A stretch of 28,424 bases of DNA from Eubacteriales bacterium (lineage in GTDB: Bacteria > Bacillota_A > Clostridia > Christensenellales > Aristaeellaceae). Position numbers and translations under genes: made by a program. Shown piece after piece: positions 16,726 through 24,433 of the stretch (positions are counted from its first letter, which is position 1; every line of letters begins with the position of its first letter). The notes under the pieces are model-generated. The model did not search any database and had not been told where the DNA came from. It worked only from the letters and a program-made list of their open reading frames with translations. The stretch spans positions 1-28,424 of the forward strand of contig JAUMYC010000005.1 in NCBI GenBank assembly GCA_030528845.1. Reading direction: 5' to 3'.

Positions 16726-18458
16726 TCACCCTCCCTTTCGCCGATGGCGCCAAAGGCGCACGACTGTTTGCACAGGCCGCAGCCCACGCACAGGCTCGGG
16801 TCGATGGACGCCTTGCCGTTTTGCATGGAAATGGCCGGGCAGCCCAGCTTCATGCACATCCTGCAGCTGCGGCAGGCCTGCGCGTCGACGCGCAGCGGCG
16901 CTTTGCGGCTCTTTTTGTCCAGCAGGGCGCAGGGCTTGCGCGCGATGACGACCGAAACGCCCGTCTCGGCCATGCCGGCGCGCACGGCCTTTTCCACCTG
17001 CGCCATTTCGTCCGCCGCGACGACCTGCACGCTCGCGGCGCCGCAGGCGCGGCAGAGCGCCTCCAGATCGATGCGCGTGGTGGGTTCGCCGTGGATATCA
17101 AAGCCGGTGGCCGGGTTCGGCTGATGCCCGGTCATGCCGGTGGTGGTGTTGTCAAGGATGATCAGCGTGATGTCCGCGCGGTTATAAGCCGCGCTGAGCA
17201 GGGAAGTCACGCCCGAATGCAGGAAGGTGCTGTCGCCGATCACGCCGACCAGCTCGCGTCCCGTTTCACCCGCCCATTGGCGTGCGCGGGAGAAGCCCTG
17301 CGCCATGCCGACGGACGCGCCCATGCACAGGCAGGTGTCCTCGGCGGAAAGGGGCGGCGTCGCGCCCAGCGTGTAGCAGCCGATGTCCCCCGCCACGGTG
17401 CATTTGAGCTTGGAGAGCACCGCGAACACGCCCCTGTGCGGGCAGCCCGGGCAGAGCACCGGCGGGCGCGCGGGCATCGGCTCCGGCTCGAGCGCTTCCG
17501 GATTTTCCATGCCGAAGATCGCACGGAGCTTGCGCACGGAGAGCTCGCCCTGCTTGCCGGTGAGCTCCTTGCCGCGGCAGGCGACGCCCCAGGAGCGGAT
17601 CTGCTCCTCGATCACGGGCTCGAGCTCTTCGATGACATACAGCTCTTCGACCCTTCCGGCAAATTCTTCGATCAAGGCTCTGGGCAGCGGGTTGACCAGC
17701 CCGAGCTTGAGCACGCTCGCCTCCGGCAGCGCCTCCCGTACATATTGATAGACCGCGCCGGAGCAGATCACGCCCGTCTTTTCCGAGCGCATCTCCGTCC
17801 TGTTCACGGGCAGCTGCGCCGCGGCGATCGCGTCCATGCGCGCCTCCACCACGGGGTGCCTTCCGCGCGCGTTCGCGGGCATCATGACCCATTTGGCCGC
17901 GTCCTTTGCATAGGCGCGCACGGGCGCTTCTTCCCGTTCGCCGCATTCGGCCAGCGAGCGCGCATGCGCGATGCGCGTGGTCGTGCGCAGCAGGACCGGG
18001 CAGTCGTACCGCTCGCTCAGGTCAAAGGCATATTTCGTAAATTCCAGACATTCCGCGCTGTCGGCGGGCTCGAGCATGGGCACCTGCGCCGCGCGCGCAT
18101 GCATGCGGCTGTCCTGCTCGTTCTGAGAGGAGTGCATGCCCGGGTCGTCCGCCGCTACGAGCACGAGGCCCGCGTTCACGCCGGTATAGGAGAGCGTGTA
18201 GAGCGGGTCCGCCGCCACGTTCACGCCCACATGCTTCATGCAGCACATCGTGCGCGCGCCGCCCATCGCCGCGCCCGCGCACACCTCCAGCGCCACCTTT
18301 TCGTTCGCGGCCCATTCCGCGTAGATCTCCGGGTATTTCGCGGCATATTCCGTGATCTCCGTAGAGGGAGTGCCCGGATAGGAAGAAACGAGCCGCACGC
18401 CCGCCTCCCATGCGCCCCGGGCGATGGCCTCGTTGCCCAGCATCAGTTGTTTCGTCAT
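16722..18458 (-). CDS. iorA: Indolepyruvate ferredoxin oxidoreductase, alpha subunit
   Basis: The large, oxygen-sensitive subunit (578 residues). Residues 1 to about 180 form the pyrimidine-binding domain beginning MTKQLMLGNEAIARG. The thiamine diphosphate domain contains CPGCPHRG, GDSTFLHSGVTSLLSA (near 407) and NTTTGMTGHQPNP (near 438), the magnesium/TPP signature. The C-terminus is a two-cluster ferredoxin with CRSCRMCMKLGCP (about 528-540) and CVGCGLCKQSC (about 559-569). All cluster cysteines are present. The ATG at 18458 was chosen because the family starts at MTKQ and GGAGG lies 12 nt upstream; the open frame continues to 18551 without support. A 4-bp GC hairpin followed by T6 lies in the leader, too short to trust as an attenuator. 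It is the first gene of iorA-iorB-paaK-ACT-alr-fau. Confidence 0.96.
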   Translation of the reverse strand: MTKQLMLGNEAIARGAWEAGVRLVSSYPGTPSTEITEYAAKYPEIYAEWAANEKVALEVCAGAAMGGARTMCCMKHVGVNVAADPLYTLSYTGVNAGLVLVAADDPGMHSSQNEQDSRMHARAAQVPMLEPADSAECLEFTKYAFDLSERYDCPVLLRTTTRIAHARSLAECGEREEAPVRAYAKDAAKWVMMPANARGRHPVVEARMDAIAAAQLPVNRTEMRSEKTGVICSGAVYQYVREALPEASVLKLGLVNPLPRALIEEFAGRVEELYVIEELEPVIEEQIRSWGVACRGKELTGKQGELSVRKLRAIFGMENPEALEPEPMPARPPVLCPGCPHRGVFAVLSKLKCTVAGDIGCYTLGATPPLSAEDTCLCMGASVGMAQGFSRARQWAGETGRELVGVIGDSTFLHSGVTSLLSAAYNRADITLIILDNTTTGMTGHQPNPATGFDIHGEPTTRIDLEALCRACGAASVQVVAADEMAQVEKAVRAGMAETGVSVVIARKPCALLDKKSRKAPLRVDAQACRSCRMCMKLGCPAISMQNGKASIDPSLCVGCGLCKQSCAFGAIGEREGE

Positions 18459-18502
18459 ATATTCTCGTTGCCTCCGGTTCTGCAAAAAAGCCCCGCAGGG
18501 CA

Positions 18503-18518
18503 GGATATTCCGATATCC
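18503..18518. promoter_or_regulatory. Inverted repeat at the iorA transcription start
   Basis: GGATAT-4 nt-ATATCC, a perfect 6-bp inverted repeat, covers the expected transcription start of iorA just after the -10 box. The position fits a repressor operator. No regulator is identified. Confidence 0.4.
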
Positions 18519-18522
18519 AGAT

Positions 18523-18551
18523 ATTATATCGCAATTTCTTTGCAATTGCAA
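18523..18551 (-). promoter_or_regulatory. Sigma-A-type promoter of the iorAB operon
   Basis: On the minus strand TTGCAA (18546-18551) and a perfect TATAAT (18523-18528) are separated by 17 nt. The start of transcription would be near 18516, giving a leader of about 58 nt before iorA. Confidence 0.72.
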
Positions 18552-18552
18552 A
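18539..18552. promoter_or_regulatory. 14-bp perfect palindrome over the iorA -35 box
   Basis: TTTGCAATTGCAAA is a perfect palindrome that contains the -35 hexamer of the iorA promoter. A protein bound here would block RNA polymerase. It lies in the divergent iorA/GyrI-like intergenic region. Operator function is inferred. Confidence 0.45.
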
Positions 18553-18652
18553 CCACAGGCAGCATTATCTGATAATTTGATATACTATCCCCTCTTTATG
18601 TCCCTGCCGACAAACCTGTGCAACGAAAAGCGGGCTTTTATGTGAAAAAACG

Positions 18653-18661
18653 TGCTATAAT
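18653..18661 (+). promoter_or_regulatory. Extended -10 promoter of the GyrI-like gene
   Basis: TGCTATAAT is a perfect extended -10 element 32 nt upstream of the GyrI-like start. No good -35 box is seen at the usual distance, which an extended -10 can tolerate. Confidence 0.55.
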
Positions 18662-18693
18662 GCGATCGGAACAACGCAAAGGAGGAACAGATC

Positions 18694-19158
18694 ATGTCCA
18701 TTGAGATCCGCCGTTTCCCCGCCTTCAGCGTGCTCGGGCGCGAGGGCTCCACGCAGGAGGGCGCGGGCTTCATCGAACGCCTCTGGCAGGAGGCCAACGC
18801 GCAGTACGCCGAGATCGCGCCGCATGTGCTCTGCGCGGAAAACGGCGCGCCGCTGCGGCTCTGGGGCCTGATGAGCGACATGGGCCGCTCTCTGCGGCCG
18901 TGGGAGGACGATTTCAGCCGCGGGCTGTATCTGGCCGGGGCCGAATGCGCGCCGGACGCGCCCGTGCCGGAGGGCTGGGCAAAATGGGATGTGCCCGCCT
19001 TTTCGATGGCGCTCGTCCCCGTGCGGGGCGATCCCGCCGAAGCGTTCCGGCAGGGGCTTGCCTTTCTTGCGCGGGAGGGGCTCTCCATGGCCGCCGCGGC
19101 CTTCGACCTGACTCTCCCCGCCGAGGGGCGCTCTTTCGTCTGCTTTCCCGTCGCATAA
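18694..19158 (+). CDS. GyrI-like (AraC effector-binding type) small-molecule-binding protein
   Basis: A stand-alone 154-residue protein of the GyrI-like/AraC-type effector-binding superfamily. It opens with IEIRRFPAFSVLGREG, the conserved first strand. It carries LRLWGLMSDMGRS in the middle and the paired strand KWDVPAFSMALVPVRG with a C-terminal repeat of the fold. There is no DNA-binding domain. Relatives bind or hydrolyse small cationic or amphipathic molecules; no ligand can be assigned. AGGAGG lies 8 nt before the ATG. It is divergent from iorA and 108 nt upstream of a MATE exporter that has its own promoter, so a joint role with the exporter is possible but unproven. Confidence 0.8.
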   Translation: MSIEIRRFPAFSVLGREGSTQEGAGFIERLWQEANAQYAEIAPHVLCAENGAPLRLWGLMSDMGRSLRPWEDDFSRGLYLAGAECAPDAPVPEGWAKWDVPAFSMALVPVRGDPAEAFRQGLAFLAREGLSMAAAAFDLTLPAEGRSFVCFPVA

Positions 19159-19199
19159 AGCTTTTCGTGCTTCATCCGCGTAAATTCTTCCCCGCGCGC

Positions 19200-19228
19200 T
19201 TGTATGCCGCTGCTTTTTTCACTATACT
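19200..19228 (+). promoter_or_regulatory. Sigma-A-type promoter of the MATE gene
   Basis: TTGTAT (19200-19205) and TATACT (19223-19228) with a 17-nt spacer lie 38 nt upstream of the MATE start. Both hexamers are identical to those of the rimP promoter. Confidence 0.7.
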
Positions 19229-19266
19229 GTATGCGGTCCATTCACAAACAGAAAGCGTGAAAAAAA

Positions 19267-20634
19267 TTGAGCACAAACACAAGGGACATGACGCAGGGAA
19301 ACCCCACGCGGCTGTTGGTCGCCTTTGCCCTGCCGCTCATCTGCGGCTCCATCTTCCAGCAGCTCTACGCCATGGTCGATTCCATCATCGTCGGCCAGTA
19401 TCTGGGCGTGGACGCGCTCGCCGCCGTGGGCTGCTGCGGCTCGGTCAACTTTCTGGTCATCGGCTTCTGCAACGGCACCGGCGCGGGCATGACCATCCCC
19501 ATCGCCCAGCGCTTCGGCGCGCAGGACGTGCCGAACCTGCGGCGCTATGTGGCCAACAGCATCTACATGGGCGCGGTAATGGCCGTCGTGATCACTCTGG
19601 TCACCTCACTCAACTGCCGCCGCATCCTCAGCCTGATGAACACGCCCGCCAACATCCTCGACGACGCCGACCGCTATTTCACCGTGATCCTCCTTGGCAT
19701 CCCGGCCACGGTCCTCTACAACGTCGCCTCCTCCATCATGCGCGCGCTGGGCGACAGCCGCCGCCCGCTGTATTTTCTGATCTTCTCCTCGGTGCTCAAC
19801 GTCGCCCTGGATCTTCTCTTCATCATCGTGTTCAAAATGGGCGTTATGGGCGCGTCCGTCGCCACGGTCATCTCCCAGCTCGTCTCCGGCGTGCTGTGCG
19901 TGGTCTATATGGTGCGCAGCCTGCCCATCCTGCACGTGCAGGGAGAGCAGTGGCAGCCCAGCCTTCCGCATCTCAAGCGGCTCGCTTCCATGGGCGTGCC
20001 CATGGGCCTGCAGTTCTCCATCACGGCCATCGGCTCCGTCGTCCTCTCCAGCGCGGTCAATTCGCTCGGCTCCGTGGCCGTGGCCTCCATGACCGCCGCC
20101 GGAAAGATCGCGATGCTCTTCAACATGGCGCACGACAGCATGGGCTCGGCCATGGCCACGTATTCCGGCCAGAATCTCGGGGCGAACAAGCTCGAGCGCA
20201 TCGGCAAGGGCATGCGCAGCTCCCTTACGATCATGTGCTCCTATGCGTTTCTGACCATCTTCATCATGGTCTTTTTCGGGCGCAGCCTCTCTCTGCTTTT
20301 TGTGGACGCCGCCGAGACGGCCATCCTCGACAACGTGCATTTCTTCCTCATCGTCAACTCGGCCACCTCGTTCCTGCTCGCGTTCGTCAACATCGTGCGC
20401 ATGACCATTCAGGGGCTGGGCTTCTCGAACTTCGCGCTGTTCGCGGGCGTGTTCGAGATGTTCGCGCGTATGCTGGTGGCCTTCGTGCTCGTGCCGGCAT
20501 TCGGCTTCCGCGGGGCCTGCTTTGCCAACGCCGCCGCATGGCTCGCGGCCGATCTCTTCCTCGTGCCGGGCTATCTGCGCGTGATGCGCAGGCTGCGCAA
20601 AAAGCATGCCGCTTCCGAACCCGCCGCCGCATAA
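19267..20634 (+). CDS. MATE family efflux transporter
   Basis: A 455-residue polytopic membrane protein with the twelve-helix layout of the MATE (multidrug and toxin extrusion) family. It opens MTQGNPTRLLVAFALPLICG followed by SIFQQLYAMVDSIIVGQYLG, the diagnostic first helix and loop of clostridial MATE proteins. The second half repeats the fold (GVPMGLQFSITAIGSVVLSS). It would exchange Na+ or H+ for an organic cation; the substrate is unknown. The start is ambiguous: TTG at 19267, used here, or ATG at 19288 (MTQGN). Neither has a strong ribosome site, but relatives usually carry a few residues before MTQGN. It has its own promoter and a strong bidirectional terminator after it. Confidence 0.93.
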   Translation: MSTNTRDMTQGNPTRLLVAFALPLICGSIFQQLYAMVDSIIVGQYLGVDALAAVGCCGSVNFLVIGFCNGTGAGMTIPIAQRFGAQDVPNLRRYVANSIYMGAVMAVVITLVTSLNCRRILSLMNTPANILDDADRYFTVILLGIPATVLYNVASSIMRALGDSRRPLYFLIFSSVLNVALDLLFIIVFKMGVMGASVATVISQLVSGVLCVVYMVRSLPILHVQGEQWQPSLPHLKRLASMGVPMGLQFSITAIGSVVLSSAVNSLGSVAVASMTAAGKIAMLFNMAHDSMGSAMATYSGQNLGANKLERIGKGMRSSLTIMCSYAFLTIFIMVFFGRSLSLLFVDAAETAILDNVHFFLIVNSATSFLLAFVNIVRMTIQGLGFSNFALFAGVFEMFARMLVAFVLVPAFGFRGACFANAAAWLAADLFLVPGYLRVMRRLRKKHAASEPAAA

Positions 20635-20651
20635 AAACGATATTTGCGCAA

Positions 20652-20687
20652 AAAAGCGGCCTCCTTCGCAGGAAGGAGGCCGCTTTT
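20652..20687. terminator. Strong bidirectional intrinsic terminator between MATE gene and mltG
   Basis: A perfect 16-bp stem (left arm 20652-20667, right arm 20672-20687) with a GCAG loop. It is bounded by A4 on the left and T4 on the right, so it works for transcripts from both directions. It lies between the convergent MATE gene (stop at 20634) and mltG (stop at 20707). Confidence 0.9.
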
Positions 20688-20706
20688 GTTCTGTTGTCTG
20701 CTTGGT

Positions 20707-22002
20707 TCAGCCCTGCGCCTCGAGCGCCCTGAGCCGGTCGTATTCGATCCAGCTGGGCCGGTATTTTTCCACGTTGCGCTCGTGCTCTTCAAGAGTGATC
20801 GCAAAGGCGAGCTCGCCGCTCTCGGGCTCCTTGGAGCAGAAGTACATGTAGCCCTGCTCAAGATACGCAAGGTCCGGATAAAGCGCCGCTTCGATGGCCG
20901 CCGCGGAGGGGTTGCAGATGGGCCCCGGAGGCAGGCCGCCGTGGGTATAGCTGTTGTAGGGCGAATCCAGACTCAGCTCCGTGCCGGAGAGGGCGAGCTG
21001 GTCGATGCCCAGCGCATAAGTGATCGTGGCGTCGGATTCGAGCTTGATGCCGTTGTTCAGGCGGTTGTGGAACACCGCGGAGACCTTGGCGTAATCCTCT
21101 TTTTTGCCCGCCTCGCGTTCGATGATGGAAGCGAGGACGAGGGTCTGCTCCTGATCGAGCTTCGTCTCGTACTTGGGCGTTTCGTCCACCACTTCGATGA
21201 TATTTCCGTTTTCGTCGTAGGCGATCTGCGCTTCCTCCTGCGAATAGATCAGCCTGTCGATGACCTTGTCCGTCTGGCCGAGCAGCTTTTCGATGATATC
21301 CTCAGCGTCGGCATTGAGGAAGACCTGATAGGTATCGGGCGCGAGATAGCCCTCGAGCGCATAGAGCCTGCCCTCAAAGCCGGCCTCGTCGGCCATCTGC
21401 AGGGCGTAGCTCCCGTCGATGAACTCGCCCGGGCGGTTGCACAGCTCCAGGAATTCCCGCTCGTCCTCGAGCGCGCCGATCTCCACCAGATACGCCGCGA
21501 TATCCTCGACCGACCAGCCGGGGATGATCGTGATCGTGCGCTCGGTGGTGACGCTGCCGGAGGAGAGCACCTCGATGATCTCCATCACGTTCATGGCCGG
21601 GGAGAGCTGATAGGAGCCGTACTGGATGGAATTGGTCAGCCCGCGAAACTGAATGATATACTTGAAGATGCCCTTGTTGCGCAGGTAGCCCTGCTCATAG
21701 AGATGGCTGCCGATGGTGGACACGGACGAGCCGGACTCGATGACAAACTCGCTCGTCTGCTGCGCCGTCTCGTCCACAGGGCTGAGAAACTCGCCGTAGA
21801 CCTTGTTCCAGCCCATGGAGACCAGGCCGCACACGATGATCAGCGAGCACAGCAGCACCATGACCGGGCGGATGACCTTCCACAGCCATGCGTACCAATA
21901 GAGGCCGTACTCCCTGTCCTCCCGGAGCGTCTTTTCCGTATAGCGCTTCTCCTGCAGCCTTCTGTCGGCCGGGCGGCGCTTTTTTTCGTTCTTTTTCGCC
22001 AT
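20707..22002 (-). CDS. mltG: Endolytic murein transglycosylase MltG (YceG-like)
   Basis: MltG cuts nascent glycan strands at the membrane and sets their length. The 431-residue protein has a basic cytoplasmic N-terminus (1-40), one membrane segment (about 44-64), a LysM-like region (about 85-165), and the YceG catalytic domain. The presumed catalytic glutamate is Glu217 in LEGYLAPDTYQVF. Other conserved parts are LASIIEREAGKKEDYAKVSA, VFHNRLNNGIKLESDATITY and YNSYTHGGLPPGPICNPS. The ATG at 22002 has GGAGG 5 nt upstream. It follows ylbF by 15 nt and ends at a strong terminator; it is probably the last gene of rnjA-ylbF-mltG. Confidence 0.96.
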   Translation of the reverse strand: MAKKNEKKRRPADRRLQEKRYTEKTLREDREYGLYWYAWLWKVIRPVMVLLCSLIIVCGLVSMGWNKVYGEFLSPVDETAQQTSEFVIESGSSVSTIGSHLYEQGYLRNKGIFKYIIQFRGLTNSIQYGSYQLSPAMNVMEIIEVLSSGSVTTERTITIIPGWSVEDIAAYLVEIGALEDEREFLELCNRPGEFIDGSYALQMADEAGFEGRLYALEGYLAPDTYQVFLNADAEDIIEKLLGQTDKVIDRLIYSQEEAQIAYDENGNIIEVVDETPKYETKLDQEQTLVLASIIEREAGKKEDYAKVSAVFHNRLNNGIKLESDATITYALGIDQLALSGTELSLDSPYNSYTHGGLPPGPICNPSAAAIEAALYPDLAYLEQGYMYFCSKEPESGELAFAITLEEHERNVEKYRPSWIEYDRLRALEAQG

Positions 22003-22017
22003 GGCAGCCTCCGTTCG

Positions 22018-22365
22018 TCAGCGGAGCATGTCCAGATCGATCCCCGCCGCTTCGGCGATGATCTTGTAGATATCGGCGATCACGCGCTGAAAGCGCATCT
22101 CGGCCAGCATGGCCGCGCTCGCGTCCTGATTGAACTGCAAAAGCGAGCCGATCTGCTGCAGGCGCTTGAGCTCGTCCTCCTCCATGCGCTCGCCGGAGGC
22201 GAACATGGCCTGCATGCGGAACTGCAGCCGCTTGTATTCATCCATGAGCGCGCGGTTGGTGTCGTCCGCACGGGCGACGTCGTTGAGCCGCTGAAATTCC
22301 TTATATTCCTCTGTCTGCTTGAGCGCCGCGGCGAGCGCGTGCGCCTGGTCGTAAATATTGGTCAT
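22018..22365 (-). CDS. YlbF/YmcA family protein
   Basis: A 115-residue all-helical protein of the Com_YlbF family. It opens NIYDQAHALAAALKQTEEYK and contains the typical FQRLNDVARADDTNRALMDE segment, ending in a long amphipathic helix. In Bacillus subtilis YlbF works with YmcA and YaaT to support RNase Y-dependent mRNA maturation, and it affects competence, sporulation and biofilm formation. Whether this copy has that role is not shown. GGAGG lies 7 nt before the ATG. The gene sits 27 nt after RNase J and 15 nt before mltG, so a link with RNA decay is plausible by context. Confidence 0.88.
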   Translation of the reverse strand: MTNIYDQAHALAAALKQTEEYKEFQRLNDVARADDTNRALMDEYKRLQFRMQAMFASGERMEEDELKRLQQIGSLLQFNQDASAAMLAEMRFQRVIADIYKIIAEAAGIDLDMLR

Positions 22366-22392
22366 GGTTTTTCCTCCGCTCCGGCCGCCGTT

Positions 22393-24087
22393 TCAGCTGC
22401 GGCCTTCCGATTCCACTTCTACGACGATCGGCAGCACCATCGGGTTGCGCTTTATGGTATCAAAAACGAATTTTTGGATCGCCACGCGCATCTGATTTTT
22501 GAAGCTGCCCCATTCGCCGGGCTCGAGCGGGCCGAAGCCGGCCATGGTCGCCCTTGCCGTGCAGCGCACGCCCTCGACCAGCTCTTCCGCCTCGTGCGTA
22601 TAGACCAGGCCGCGGCTGATGACGTCCGGCCCGGACACGACCATGCCGCTGGCGCTGTCCACCGCCACGACCACGATGAGCATGCCGTCCTGCGAGAGGT
22701 GCTTTCTGTCGCGCAGCACGCCCTCGCGGATGTCGCCGACGCCGAGGCCGTCGATGAGCACCGCACCGGAGGGCACAGTGCCCGCCAGCACCATCTTGTC
22801 CGCGCTCACGTCGATCATCTGGCCGATGGAGGCGATGCGCACGTTCTTTTCGTCCATGCCCATCTCCTGCGCAAGGCGCGCGTGCTGATGCAGATGGCGC
22901 GTCTCGCCGTGTACGGGGATGAAATACTTGGGCCTGACCAGCGCGTGCATGAGCTTGAGCTCTTCCTGACAGGCGTGGCCGGAGACGTGCACCTCGGCCA
23001 TTTTTTCATAGACCACGTTCGCTCCGGTGGAGACGAGCTGGTTGATGATGCGGTATACGCTCTTTTCGTTGCCGGGGATGGGATGGGCGGAGATGATGAC
23101 CATGTCCGTCGCCTTGATCTCCAGCTTTCTGTGTTCTGCAAAGGCCATGCGGCTCAGGCCGGACATGGGCTCGCCCTGGCTGCCCGTGGTGATGACGACC
23201 AGCTCGTTGTCTTCGTAGCGGTCGATCTCGTCCACGTTCAGCAGTCTGCCCTCCGGGATGCGCAGAAGGCCCAGATTCATGGCGATCTTGGTGTTGTTGA
23301 TCATGCTGCGGCCCACGAGGCACACCTTGCGGTTGAAGCGCACGGCGGCGTCCACCACGGACTGGATGCGGTGGATATTGCTGGCGAACATGGAGATGAT
23401 GATGCGCCCGTCGGCCTGATGGAACAGGTTCATGAACGTCTCGCCCACGCGCTTCTCGCTCATGGTGTAGCCGGCCTTTTCGACGTTTGTGGATTCGCAC
23501 ATCAGCAGCATGACGCCCTCGCTGCCCAGCTGCGCCAGACGGCCAAAGTCCATGCCCTCGCCCTCGATGGGGGTGAAGTCGACCTTGAAATCGCCCGAAT
23601 GCACGACCGTGCCTGCGGGAGAGTGGATCGCCACGGCCACGGCCCCGGCGATGGAATGGCTCACGCGGATGAATTCGACCTCGAAGCAGCCGATGCGCAC
23701 TCTGTCTCCGGCGGCGACCACATGCAGGTCGATATCGTCCATGCGGTGCTCCTTGAGCTTATGCTCCACAAAGGCGAGCGTGAGCTTGGTGCCGTAAACG
23801 GGCGCGGGCACCTCGCTGAGGATATAGGGGGACGCGCCGATGTGATCCTCATGGCCGTGCGTGAGCACATAGCCGCGGATCCTGTCGGCATTTTTCATCA
23901 GATAGGTGATATCCGGGATGACAAGATCGATGCCGGGCATGTCGTCCTTGGGGAAGATCGAGCCCATATCCACCACGATGATATCGTCTTCATATTCGAA
24001 CACCGTCATGTTCTTGCCGATCTCTCCGAGGCCTCCCAGCGGGATCACGCGCAGCTTCGGCGCCTTCTTTTTCTTGCTTTTTGCCAT
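22393..24087 (-). CDS. rnjA: Ribonuclease J
   Basis: RNase J is a metallo-beta-lactamase/beta-CASP nuclease with 5'-3' exo- and endonuclease activity, a core enzyme of mRNA decay and rRNA processing in Firmicutes. The 564-residue protein has the lactamase core with LTHGHEDHIGA (His77, His79, Asp81, His82), SGDFKVDFTP, and the beta-CASP motifs VISAHPIPGNEKSV and the HVSGHA segment followed by FIPVHGETRHLHQHARLA. A C-terminal domain of about 110 residues completes it. The start at 24087 (MAKSKKKK) has AAGGAGG 6 nt upstream; an open frame further upstream is unsupported. The long structured leader is annotated separately. One rnj gene is visible; J1 and J2 cannot be told apart safely, so the symbol is tentative. 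Confidence 0.95.
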   Translation of the reverse strand: MAKSKKKKAPKLRVIPLGGLGEIGKNMTVFEYEDDIIVVDMGSIFPKDDMPGIDLVIPDITYLMKNADRIRGYVLTHGHEDHIGASPYILSEVPAPVYGTKLTLAFVEHKLKEHRMDDIDLHVVAAGDRVRIGCFEVEFIRVSHSIAGAVAVAIHSPAGTVVHSGDFKVDFTPIEGEGMDFGRLAQLGSEGVMLLMCESTNVEKAGYTMSEKRVGETFMNLFHQADGRIIISMFASNIHRIQSVVDAAVRFNRKVCLVGRSMINNTKIAMNLGLLRIPEGRLLNVDEIDRYEDNELVVITTGSQGEPMSGLSRMAFAEHRKLEIKATDMVIISAHPIPGNEKSVYRIINQLVSTGANVVYEKMAEVHVSGHACQEELKLMHALVRPKYFIPVHGETRHLHQHARLAQEMGMDEKNVRIASIGQMIDVSADKMVLAGTVPSGAVLIDGLGVGDIREGVLRDRKHLSQDGMLIVVVAVDSASGMVVSGPDVISRGLVYTHEAEELVEGVRCTARATMAGFGPLEPGEWGSFKNQMRVAIQKFVFDTIKRNPMVLPIVVEVESEGRS

Positions 24088-24125
24088 TTGGTTCCTCCTT
24101 CCTTCTCCAAATATAGATGGTTTTA

Positions 24126-24192
24126 CCGCACGGGGCCCTTCCCCTTGCGGCACTATATATCAGAGAAAAAGCGCCGACAGGCATGCCGGCGC
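24126..24192 (-). promoter_or_regulatory. Terminator-like hairpin and second stem in the rnjA leader
   Basis: On the minus strand a 9-bp stem GCGCCGGCA/TGTCGGCGC with a TGCC loop (24171-24192) is followed directly by TTTTTC (24166-24170), the form of an intrinsic terminator, about 80 nt before rnjA. Further down, CCGCA-GGGG/CCCC-TGCGG forms a second hairpin (24126-24150). A TGATATATAGT stretch between them resembles a second -10 element. Either the first hairpin is an attenuator of rnjA or it ends a small transcript and rnjA starts from the inner site. I see no known riboswitch. Confidence 0.5.
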
Positions 24193-24279
24193 GAATAGCT
24201 GTTTCCAACCGGGCGCACAGGCCCGCTCCGCGCGCATATGCGGCCCGGGGCCGCGCACGCGCACATCCATGCATTTTAT

Positions 24280-24288
24280 AGTATATCA
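24280..24288 (-). promoter_or_regulatory. Extended -10 promoter upstream of rnjA
   Basis: TGATATACT on the minus strand is an extended -10 element. The -35 region is poor. Transcription would start near 24273, leaving about 185 nt of leader before rnjA, including a long GC-rich imperfect hairpin around 24229-24264. Confidence 0.5.
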
Positions 24289-24367
24289 CGCCTTTGTGCA
24301 TTCTGTTCCGGCGTTTCCATACTTTAACACAGACGCCCCGGCCGCGCAATAAGTTCCCTGCGCGCGC

Positions 24368-24410
24368 AAAAGCAGGCCCCTTCTTCCGCGTCGGCGAAGG
24401 AAGGGGCCTG
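24368..24410 (-). terminator. Intrinsic terminator after trxA
   Basis: On the minus strand CAGGCCCCTTC pairs with GAAGGGGCCTG (11 bp) and is followed by CTTTTG. It lies 24 nt past the trxA stop and separates trxA from the rnjA promoter. Confidence 0.8.
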
Positions 24411-24433
24411 TGATGTACAGGGAAAAACGGGGC

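Noticed and set aside
18481..18501. GC hairpin plus T6 in the iorA leader as a terminator or attenuator
   Set aside because: The stem has only four pairs; too short to support termination.
14099..18572. Plus-strand open frames opposite paaK, iorB and iorA
   Set aside because: The minus-strand genes carry intact catalytic and cluster-binding motifs and coupled starts; the plus frames have no motifs or ribosome sites.
20644..24198. Long plus-strand open frame opposite mltG, ylbF and rnjA
   Set aside because: It spans three well-supported genes and their intergenic gaps, has His/Asp/Leu-biased composition, and has no recognisable domain.
12500..24220. A shared 11-mer (TTGGAAACAGC) before the membrane-protein gene and in the rnjA leader
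   Set aside because: Many 11-mer matches are expected by chance in a window of this size, and the flanks do not align.
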